Assembly: GCA_902766805.1 (NCBI GenBank)
Contig: CACXFF010000034.1
Location: 1 to 5,018, forward strand
Reading direction: 5' to 3'
Origin: an uncultured Coriobacteriaceae bacterium
GTDB lineage: Bacteria > Actinomycetota > Coriobacteriia > Coriobacteriales > Atopobiaceae
Length of the DNA: 5,018 nt
In this document: positions 1 to 4,359 of the stretch, in pieces
Layout of the letters: the number at the start of each line of letters is the position of its first letter
Numbering within the stretch: position 1 is the first letter of the stretch
Program-made: the position numbers and the translations under genes
The notes under the pieces: generated by a model
The model's input: the letters and a program-made list of their open reading frames with translations, nothing else
Databases searched by the model: none
Told to the model about the DNA's origin: nothing

Positions 1-1
1 G

Positions 2-223
2 CTCGGCGCCGTCTCGTCGCTGCGCAGCCGCTCCGCCCAACTGCAGACGATCCGCGGCGTCGTGCCCAACCTTGCCAAGCTTCCCGCAGGCTGCAGCTTC
101 GCGGCGCGTTGCGACCAGTGCATGGCCGCCTGCGCCAGCGTGCAGCCCGAGCTCGTGAGCGTGGGCAAGGGACACGAGGTCCGCTGCCACCTGACGACGA
201 CGGAAGGAGGCGTTGCCCTATGA
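2..223 (+). CDS. oppD: Peptide ABC transporter ATP-binding protein, OppD/DppD type (C-terminal fragment)
   Basis: Only the last 73 codons are present; the ATPase core lies to the left of the window. The fragment is the C-terminal extension typical of oligopeptide/dipeptide/nickel importer ATPases: I-R-G-V-V-P-N-L, then L-P-A-G-C-S-F-A-A-R-C, ending in V-R-C-H-L. Cysteines at fragment residues 31, 37, 44 and 62 give the spacing Cx5Cx6Cx17C, and there is one extra cysteine at 40. In some structurally studied members of this family the equivalent four cysteines bind an iron-sulfur cluster; whether that holds here is inference. The stop codon overlaps the ATG of the next ATPase (ATGA at 220-223), so the two are translationally coupled and probably form the NBD heterodimer of one importer at the inner face of the membrane. 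The D versus F assignment rests on gene order, so the symbol is tentative. Confidence 0.85.
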   Translation, partial: LGAVSSLRSRSAQLQTIRGVVPNLAKLPAGCSFAARCDQCMAACASVQPELVSVGKGHEVRCHLTTTEGGVAL

Positions 224-1227
224 GCGACGCGCACGCCACCTCTCCCACGCGCGAGGCCCCGCTCGAGGCCCTGCGCGAGCCCCTGCTCGAAGCCCGCGAG
301 CTGGTGAAGGAGTTCCCCCTGGACCGCAGGCGCAGCGTGCACGCCGTCAGCAACGTGTCGCTTGCGGTCTATGCGGGCGAGACCTTGGCCGTCGTCGGCG
401 AGTCGGGCTGCGGCAAGTCCACGTTGGGACGCATGCTCATCGGCGCCCTGCCGCCCACCTCGGGCGAGCTGCGCTTCCGGGGCACGACGATCAGCGGCCT
501 GAAGGAGCGAGACTTCGCCCCCTACCGGCGCCAGCTGCAGCTGGTGTTCCAAGACCCGTATGCCTCGCTCGACCCGCGCATGAAGGTGCGCGACCTCATC
601 GCCGAGCCGCTCGTCACCCACCGCGTGTGCGCGACCAAGGACGAGACGACCCAACGGGTTCTCGAGCTCATGAGCGCGGTGGGCATCCCGCAGGACTACC
701 TCAACCGCTACCCCCACCAGTTCTCGGGCGGCCAGCGTCAACGCATCGGCATCGCACGCGCCCTCGCGCTCGACCCAGCGCTCATCGTGTGCGACGAGCC
801 CGTCTCGGCACTCGACGTCTCGGTGCAGAACCAGATCCTCAACCTGCTGAACGAGCTGCAGGACGCACGCGGCCTCACCTACCTGTTCATCAGTCACGAC
901 CTCTCGGTCGTCCGCCACATCTCCGACCGCGTCTGCGTGATGTTCTTGGGCAAGGTCATGGAGCTTGGCCCCACCGAAGAAGTCTTCGACGCGCCTCGCC
1001 ACCCCTACACGCGCTTCCTGCTCGACGCGGTACAGCCACCCGACCCGCATCGTCGCGGCGAGGAGCTGCGCCTGCTCGAGGGCGAGCCGCCCAGCCCGGT
1101 CGACCCGCCGAGCGGCTGCGTCTTCCGCACGCGCTGCCCGTACGCGACCGAGCGCTGCGCGACGGAGGAGCCTGTCCTGCGCGCGGCGGGCGCGAGCGAG
1201 GTGGCCTGCCATCGGGCGGACGCGTGA
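220..1227 (+). CDS. oppF: Peptide ABC transporter ATP-binding protein, OppF/DppF type
   Basis: A 335-aa cytoplasmic ATPase that powers import of oligo- or dipeptides, or another substrate of this family, with the preceding OppD-like partner. Motifs seen: Walker A GESGCGKST (60-68), Q-loop VFQDPYASLDP with Q111, ABC signature FSGGQRQR (168-175), Walker B ALIVCDEP (187-194) with catalytic E193, D-loop SALD (196-199) and switch H226. The VFQDPYASLDP Q-loop and the C-terminal oligopeptide-transporter domain (from about 262, starting P-Y-T-R) mark the Opp/Dpp subfamily rather than a generic importer. Cysteines 300, 306, 313 and 330 (Cx5Cx6Cx16C) are a candidate iron-sulfur site. I chose the ATG at 220 because GGAAGGAGG (202-210) lies 9 nt upstream and the start overlaps the previous stop; an in-frame ATG at 109 would run antiparallel to no motif and overlap OppD deeply. 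Length is normal for the family. The substrate cannot be told from the ATPase. Confidence 0.95.
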   Translation: MSDAHATSPTREAPLEALREPLLEARELVKEFPLDRRRSVHAVSNVSLAVYAGETLAVVGESGCGKSTLGRMLIGALPPTSGELRFRGTTISGLKERDFAPYRRQLQLVFQDPYASLDPRMKVRDLIAEPLVTHRVCATKDETTQRVLELMSAVGIPQDYLNRYPHQFSGGQRQRIGIARALALDPALIVCDEPVSALDVSVQNQILNLLNELQDARGLTYLFISHDLSVVRHISDRVCVMFLGKVMELGPTEEVFDAPRHPYTRFLLDAVQPPDPHRRGEELRLLEGEPPSPVDPPSGCVFRTRCPYATERCATEEPVLRAAGASEVACHRADA

Positions 1228-1241
1228 GAACGAGGTGAGGA

Positions 1242-1260
1242 TGGGCCCAGCAGCGGCCCA
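1242..1260 (+). terminator. Weak hairpin after the opp genes
   Basis: TGGGCC (1242-1247) can pair with GGCCCA (1255-1260) around a 7-nt loop, 14 nt after the oppF stop. There is no T-run after it, and later repeat units offer competing GGCCC partners. It is the only terminator-like structure close behind the operon. Low confidence. Confidence 0.25.
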
Positions 1261-1294
1261 ACAGCGGCCCAGCAGCGGCCCAACAGCGGCCCAA
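1251..1294. repeat. 11-bp tandem repeat, four units
   Basis: Four contiguous units of CAGCGGCCCAR begin at 1251, 1262, 1273 and 1284; they differ only in the last base (A, G, A, A). A degenerate unit precedes (1243-1250) and another follows (CGGCGG from 1295). The 11-bp period is not a multiple of three and the array lies between genes, so it is not a coding repeat. It sits between the oppF stop and the promoter region of the carboxypeptidase. Such arrays often vary in copy number by slippage. Confidence 0.9.
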
Positions 1295-1342
1295 CGGCGG
1301 CGCCCGAGACCCAAGGACAAACTATGGAGTGCACGCATCCAC

Positions 1343-1351
1343 TGGTAGCAT
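1343..1351 (+). promoter_or_regulatory. Possible extended -10 for the carboxypeptidase gene
   Basis: TGGTAGCAT matches an extended -10 (TGN-TANNNT) and lies about 60 nt upstream of the GTG start. There is no convincing -35 at the usual distance (1323-1328). It implies the lipoprotein gene has its own promoter, in keeping with the 185-nt gap after oppF. Weak evidence. Confidence 0.25.
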
Positions 1352-1412
1352 AGGACGGCAGGAACGTAAGCGACCAGCGCCCTTGGGGAAGCGACAGACA
1401 AGGAGCACGACA

Positions 1413-2471
1413 GTGAACAAGCACACGATGGCAGCGGCCCTGCTTGCAGCCGGTCTCACGTTGGGCGCGTGCGGCGGCGCAGCCCAACCCGCGGCGACCA
1501 CCCAGGCGACCACGGCGGCAGCCACCCAAGCTGCAACGGCAACGGCGACCCAGACGCAGGGCATCGACTACAAGGCACTCGTGAACAAGCTCAACCCCCT
1601 GCCCGAGGGTTGGGAGGACGCCCTCGAGACCGTGAAGATCAAGAACTCCCTCGGCGACGACGTGGAGGTCGAGAAGAAGGCCTATGACGCCTACCTCGCG
1701 CTCAAGGCCGACCTGGAGAAGGAGGGCGTCCACGTCGACCTGGACTCTGCCCGCAGGAGCGTCGCCGAGCAGCAGCGCATCATGGACGAGTTCACCGAGA
1801 AGTACGGCGCGGACTACGCCAAAAAGACCGTTGCCACGCCAGGTTACTCCGAGCACCACACCGGCCTCGCCCTCGACCTGTATCTGAACATCGACGGCAA
1901 GGACGTGTACCTGAACGAAGACATGGTGCAGTACCCCGAGGTCTGGGCGCAGATCCACGCCAAGCTGGCCGAGCACGGCTTCATCCTGCGCTACCTGAAG
2001 GGCGCCGAGCACATCACGGGCTACGGCTACGAGCCCTGGCACATCCGCTACCTGGACGACGTTGACCTCGCCAAGCAGATCGCCGAGCGTGGCATCACGT
2101 TCGAGGAGTACCTCGCGGGCAAGGACGCGCCTACAGTCAGCTACAACCTGGAGGGCTCGCAGATCTTCAGCGCCGCGGACCTTGAGGAGGCCGCCGTGCA
2201 GGTCAAGTGCCAGTTCGCGACCTTCGCGGGCTGCGAGCTGCACAGCCTGTCCTTCGCCGGCGACGCGAGCAACTCGCCCGAGAACCTCGCCAAGGTGAAG
2301 GCGCACGACTCGAGCAAGGAATACACGCAGGTCATAGAGCTCACGACCAACTTCCACACGCCCGCGCAGGGCAGCGACGCGTTCGAGGCCGACAAGGAGA
2401 TCGAGGGCTACCAGTGGTGGCTCGCCCGCGAGGACGGCAAGGGCTGGCAGCTCATCACCTGGGGCAACTAA
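1413..2471 (+). CDS. VanY-like D-alanyl-D-alanine carboxypeptidase lipoprotein (M15B) with extra C-terminal domain
   Basis: A 352-aa exported lipoprotein expected to remove the terminal D-Ala from peptidoglycan stem peptides outside the membrane. Start GTG is chosen because AAGGAG (1400-1405) lies 7 nt upstream and it gives a full signal peptide: N-K-H, a hydrophobic stretch at 6-19, and the lipobox L-G-A-C with lipid-acceptor Cys20. An ATG at 1428 is possible but loses the positive n-region. Residues 23-49 are an Ala/Thr/Gln-rich linker. The M15B domain spans about 50-235: S-A-R-R-S (112-116), the zinc motif SEHHTGLALD (146-155; ligands H148 and D155), then YEPWH with catalytic E207 and zinc ligand H210. 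Residues about 242-352 form a separate domain with two cysteines (266, 274), an S-F-A-G-D turn and a W-rich end (QWWLAR, WQLITWG). This resembles an accessory domain I have seen at the C-termini of secreted proteins from gut Firmicutes and Actinobacteria, but I cannot name it. No vancomycin-resistance genes accompany it, so a housekeeping wall role is likelier. Confidence 0.93.
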   Translation: MNKHTMAAALLAAGLTLGACGGAAQPAATTQATTAAATQAATATATQTQGIDYKALVNKLNPLPEGWEDALETVKIKNSLGDDVEVEKKAYDAYLALKADLEKEGVHVDLDSARRSVAEQQRIMDEFTEKYGADYAKKTVATPGYSEHHTGLALDLYLNIDGKDVYLNEDMVQYPEVWAQIHAKLAEHGFILRYLKGAEHITGYGYEPWHIRYLDDVDLAKQIAERGITFEEYLAGKDAPTVSYNLEGSQIFSAADLEEAAVQVKCQFATFAGCELHSLSFAGDASNSPENLAKVKAHDSSKEYTQVIELTTNFHTPAQGSDAFEADKEIEGYQWWLAREDGKGWQLITWGN

Positions 2472-2475
2472 CCCA

Positions 2476-2562
2476 TTGGGCACATTCCCCTCTCGCACAA
2501 GTCTGCCACCCTCCGGTACCGGTTGAGGATGGCAGACTTGTCGTAAAGAGAAGTGTGGAAAA
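2476..2562. repeat. Palindromic repeat element, copy 1
   Basis: An 87-bp imperfect palindrome. The 17-bp inner stem is 2497-2513 with 2525-2541, with one C.A mismatch (2509/2529) and an 11-nt loop that itself holds CGGTACCG. Outer arms (GCACATTCCCCTCT on the left, AGAGAAGTGTG on the right) pair imperfectly. It is related to copies at 3288-3375 and 3999-4085. It starts 4 nt after the carboxypeptidase stop, so it could act as a terminator on the + strand, but no T-run follows on either strand. Confidence 0.85.
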
Positions 2563-2610
2563 TAGCCGTGAGCAATAGGCCTATGGCACCAAACGGCTGT
2601 CTCCATGCTC

Positions 2611-2640
2611 GTCCATGCCGCCGCATGCGGCAGCATGGAC
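2611..2640. terminator. 30-bp palindrome between convergent genes, possible terminator
   Basis: GTCCATGCCGCCGCA (2611-2625) and its right half (2626-2640) form a palindrome with a single mismatched pair (2619/2632). It lies 18 nt beyond the toxin stop on the minus strand and 139 nt beyond the carboxypeptidase stop on the plus strand. No T-run follows on either side, so a role in ending transcription is inferred from position only; a protein-binding site is the alternative. A shorter perfect palindrome, ATAGGCCTAT, lies at 2575-2584. Nothing else was seen in the 2563-2658 spacer. Confidence 0.5.
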
Positions 2641-2658
2641 GCAGCTGTCCCAAAGCAG

Positions 2659-2982
2659 CTATTCGACCACACCCAAAGCGCGAGCCCACTCAGACCTGCC
2701 CCACAGGACGCGGTCGACAAGGATGCCGCCATCCTCTTTTACGTGGTAGAACGCAAGCCAACCCTTGTATGCCGTCCATCGATAGTCGCAGGGTATGCCA
2801 GTCCTCGCTGCAACCGAGGGTGCCGAAAGGGGCATCGCTGCCACGGCTTCGATCGACGAGAGCACACCCTCGTAGATCTGTGCAGCGACTGACATGCTGC
2901 CCGACGTCTCACTGACCACATCAAGCAGCATGTCGAGGTCCCCCCAGGCAAGAGGCGCTATGACAGGCTCAGGCCTGCTCAT
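2659..2982 (-). CDS. Type II toxin, RelE/ParE family
   Basis: A 107-aa protein, the usual size for the RelE/ParE fold. The C-terminal half has the family pattern: a basic strand D-Y-R-W-T-A-Y-K (66-73), L-A-F-Y-H-V (76-81), then I-L-V-D-R-V-L-W-G-R-S-E-W (87-99) with the conserved R-x-x-x-G-R-x-x-W ending. The N-terminal half has the helical pattern expected before it (W13 to about 50). Family members either cleave ribosome-bound mRNA (RelE) or poison gyrase (ParE); the sequence alone does not decide which. The start ATG at 2982 lies inside the antitoxin gene, with a 14-nt overlap in another frame, and only a weak GGACAGG lies upstream, so translation is probably coupled to the antitoxin. Reading further upstream in frame to 3141 would overlap the antitoxin almost fully and is rejected. 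Confidence 0.85.
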   Translation of the reverse strand: MSRPEPVIAPLAWGDLDMLLDVVSETSGSMSVAAQIYEGVLSSIEAVAAMPLSAPSVAARTGIPCDYRWTAYKGWLAFYHVKEDGGILVDRVLWGRSEWARALGVVE

Positions 2983-3232
2983 GAGACAGCCTGTCCGCAA
3001 GGTGCGCGCGTGCGTCCGAAAGGCTGTGCACCCCTTCTGCGGCTGAGGCGCGGCCACGGTCAAGCTCGGCAACCAGGGCACGCGCCGACTCGATCGCCTC
3101 CCAATCCGCGATGTCCACAACAGCGTAACGGCCCCGCCCATTGCGCGTGAGGAAGACGGGGCTACCGGGAGCCACTTCCCTCAGCACCGCACCGTAGTTC
3201 CTGAGATCTGTGACGGGCATAATCGCAGGCAT
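2969..3232 (-). CDS. Type II antitoxin, Phd/YefM family
   Basis: An 87-aa antitoxin that should bind and neutralise the overlapping RelE/ParE toxin and repress its own promoter. The N-terminal MPAIMPVTDLRNY and the P-V-F-L-T-R-N-G-R-G-R-Y-A-V-V-D-I core (25-41) are typical of the Phd/YefM DNA-binding domain; the tail (about 50-87) would be the toxin-binding part. The ATG at 3232 is preferred: GGGAGG (complement of 3238-3243) lies 5 nt upstream and the protein then begins exactly at the family N-terminus. An upstream in-frame ATG at 3268 would add 12 residues that include the putative operator. It is first of the two-gene operon, antitoxin before toxin, as usual. Confidence 0.93.
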   Translation of the reverse strand: MPAIMPVTDLRNYGAVLREVAPGSPVFLTRNGRGRYAVVDIADWEAIESARALVAELDRGRASAAEGVHSLSDARAHLADRLSHEQA

Positions 3233-3248
3233 CTTTGCCTCCCTATCC

Positions 3249-3266
3249 GTCGAATAATCCATCGAC
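3249..3266 (-). promoter_or_regulatory. Candidate operator of the toxin-antitoxin operon
   Basis: GTCGA (3249-3253) and TCGAC (3262-3266) form an inverted repeat with an 8-bp centre, between the candidate -10 and the antitoxin ribosome binding site. Phd/YefM antitoxins repress by binding palindromes at this position. The match is to position and symmetry, not to a known operator sequence. Confidence 0.45.
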
Positions 3267-3275
3267 ACCTTCTAC

Positions 3276-3284
3276 AGCATAGCA
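3276..3284 (-). promoter_or_regulatory. Extended -10 promoter of the toxin-antitoxin operon
   Basis: On the minus strand TGCTATGCT (3284 down to 3276) fits an extended -10. A start site near 3269 would place the inverted repeat 3249-3266 directly in the early transcribed region and give a leader of about 37 nt. No good -35 is seen; the region upstream is repeat copy 2. Confidence 0.4.
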
Positions 3285-3287
3285 CGG

Positions 3288-3375
3288 GTTGGCACACTCC
3301 CCTCTCACACAAGCCCGCCACCCTCTACCTGCACTTGGGGGTGGCGGGCTTGCGTCGAGAGAGAACTGCGCCATC
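3288..3375. repeat. Palindromic repeat element, copy 2
   Basis: An 88-bp palindrome. Inner stem CAAGCCCGCCACCC (3310-3323) pairs perfectly with 3339-3352 around a 15-nt loop. Outer arms 3288-3306 and 3357-3375 pair with five mismatches. The right arm GAGAGAGAACTGCGCCATC is identical, over 19 bp, to that of copy 3. The left arm closely matches copy 1. It lies between the divergent antitoxin and Uma2 promoters, so it is not simply a terminator. Confidence 0.88.
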
Positions 3376-3384
3376 CGAGGCAGG

Positions 3385-3390
3385 TATACT
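3385..3390 (+). promoter_or_regulatory. Candidate -10 of the Uma2 gene
   Basis: TATACT lies 10 bp beyond the right end of repeat copy 2 and 36 nt before the Uma2 ATG. The -35 position (about 3362-3367) would fall inside the right arm of the repeat and does not match the consensus well. If real, the repeat forms part of the promoter. Confidence 0.4.
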
Positions 3391-3426
3391 GGGCGAGAAG
3401 GGCCGAACCCAGCCGAGGAGGACCCC

Positions 3427-3975
3427 ATGCCCATACAGCAACCAAGATGCACAGCTGAAGACTACTGGGCGTTGCCCGAGGGGGTCCGGGCAGAGCTCAT
3501 CGACGGCGGGCTCTGGGACCTCGCCTCGCCCAGCCGCAAGCACCAGGAGATCGTCATCGAGACGAGCGTCCGCCTGAGGGAGTACATCGAGCGCCAGGGC
3601 GGCTCATGCAAGGTCTATCCCGCGCCCTTCGCCGTGAACCTTTTCGACGATGAGACGACCTTCGTGGAGCCGGACGTGTCAGTCGTCTGCGACCGCTCCA
3701 AGCTGTCCGACCGGGGTTGCGAGGGCGCGCCGGACTTGGTCGTCGAGGTGGTGTCGCCGTCCAATCCCGAGATGGACTACGTGTCCAAGCTCGGCCTCTA
3801 CCGCGAGGCAGGCGTGCGCGAGTACTGGATCTGCGATCCCGAACGCGAACGGACGCTCGTCTACAACTTCGGCTCGGCGCAGGTCATGGCGCTCTACCCG
3901 TTTGCCGAGGATGTGCCTTCGGCGCTGTTCGAGGGCTTCACGATGAACTTCGCCGACATCGTCGCCAGGATGTAG
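3427..3975 (+). CDS. Uma2 family protein (DUF820), PD-(D/E)XK nuclease-like fold
   Basis: A 182-aa protein, the normal length for Uma2. Motifs seen in order: AELIDGGL with E23 and D26, S-P-S-x-x-H (34-39), VEPDVSVV with D83, APDLVVEVVSPS (101-112) with D103 and E107, M-D-Y-x-x-K (116-121) with K121, then YREAGVREYWICDP (125-138). These are the hallmark blocks of Uma2, and the acidic residues plus lysine needed for a PD-(D/E)XK-type active site are intact. The cellular role of the family is poorly understood; nuclease activity is predicted from the fold. The ATG at 3427 is chosen because GAGGAGG (3415-3421) lies 5 nt upstream and the protein then starts at the family N-terminus. The frame is open back to 3289, but only through the palindromic repeat. 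The gene is bracketed by repeat copies 51 nt before the start and 23 nt after the stop, with no partner gene on its strand. Confidence 0.93.
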   Translation: MPIQQPRCTAEDYWALPEGVRAELIDGGLWDLASPSRKHQEIVIETSVRLREYIERQGGSCKVYPAPFAVNLFDDETTFVEPDVSVVCDRSKLSDRGCEGAPDLVVEVVSPSNPEMDYVSKLGLYREAGVREYWICDPERERTLVYNFGSAQVMALYPFAEDVPSALFEGFTMNFADIVARM

Positions 3976-3998
3976 GCCGCAACCTCAGCGCCCACCCC

Positions 3999-4085
3999 GA
4001 TGGCACAGCTCTCTTTATGACAAGTCCGCCACCCTCGAGTACAGCTTGCGGGTGGCGGACTTATGTGAGAGAGAACTGCGCCATC
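3999..4085. repeat. Palindromic repeat element, copy 3
   Basis: An 87-bp palindrome and the most complete of the three. Terminal arm GATGGCACAGCTCTCT (3999-4014) pairs with the right arm ending at 4085 with two mismatches. Inner stem AAGTCCGCCACCC (4022-4034) pairs perfectly with 4050-4062; the loop is 15 nt. It sits between the Uma2 stop (3975) and the stop of the minus-strand small ORF (4106), so it could also work as a two-way transcription barrier. Confidence 0.88.
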
Positions 4086-4105
4086 TGACCGGACTGGCGC
4101 CTGCG

Positions 4106-4279
4106 CTACAGCACCGTCAGTCGCGGGTCCTGGGTCAGCAGACGACCCAGCTCGCCTTGCTCTGCGCGCGCGAAGCCGTGTGCACAGAGCAGCTCCGCCA
4201 GATCGCGCTCGTGCGCCCACGCGAGGAAGTCCCGCAGGTTGTTCAAGTGCGGCAGGGCTATCCTACGCCTGGGAATCAT
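4106..4279 (-). CDS. Hypothetical small protein, 57 aa
   Basis: Not recognised. It starts MIPRRRIALPHLNNL and ends LLTQDPRLTVL; it is soluble-looking, with a basic N-terminus, then amphipathic helical stretches (about 11-30 and 36-50), one cysteine (32), and no signal peptide or membrane segment. Support for coding: about 80 percent G/C in third codon positions, as in its neighbours; GAGAGGG (complement of 4287-4293) 7 nt before the ATG; and an ATGA overlap with the end of another open frame upstream (4276-4279). Against: it is short, its first codons include AGG twice and ATA, and no family match comes to mind. It may be the surviving 3' part of a decayed gene. It lies 78 nt downstream of the GNAT gene on the same strand and could be co-transcribed with it. 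Confidence 0.45.
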   Translation of the reverse strand: MIPRRRIALPHLNNLRDFLAWAHERDLAELLCAHGFARAEQGELGRLLTQDPRLTVL

Positions 4280-4359
4280 GCGTCCACCCTCTCGCGCAGT
4301 GCCTCGACCAACCGGCGAGGAATCTGCACGGGATACGCCTTCTGCCCGCGGGCTTGCTC
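4276..4359 (-). other. Possible gene remnant or tiny ORF tail upstream of the small ORF
   Basis: One frame reads E-Q-A-R-G-Q-K-A-Y-P-V-Q-I-P-R-R-L-V-E-A-L-R-E-R-V-D-A before a TGA that overlaps the small ORF start. It looks like the C-terminus of a real protein, but the frame is open only back to 4410, inside the acetyltransferase gene. The only possible starts are GTG codons (4401 or 4330) or a TTG near 4312, none with a clear ribosome binding site. It could be the remains of a truncated gene. Weak. Confidence 0.2.

Noticed and set aside
1413..2471. Vancomycin-resistance determinant
   Set aside because: The enzyme is VanY-like, but no vanH, ligase, vanX or VanRS-type genes are in the window, and chromosomal carboxypeptidases of this type are common.
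1005..2732. 575-aa open frame on the minus strand
   Set aside because: It is antisense to oppF, the tandem repeat and the carboxypeptidase. Its sequence is the valine/leucine-rich pattern expected opposite a GC-rich gene.
2983..3141. Longer toxin starting at 3141
   Set aside because: It would overlap most of the antitoxin gene and add residues with no family similarity; the ATG at 2982 gives the usual length.
3289..3426. 46-residue N-terminal extension of the Uma2 protein
   Set aside because: The extra residues are translation of repeat copy 2. The strong GAGGAGG before 3427 and the family N-terminus support the later start.
2476..4085. CRISPR array made of the three repeats
   Set aside because: The copies are hundreds of bases apart with genes between them, and they are long palindromes, not short repeats with regular spacers.
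3288..4085. Classical insertion sequence with target-site duplication
   Set aside because: I found no direct duplication outside the outer ends, and Uma2 is not a known transposase; each repeat is itself a palindrome rather than one half of a terminal inverted repeat pair.
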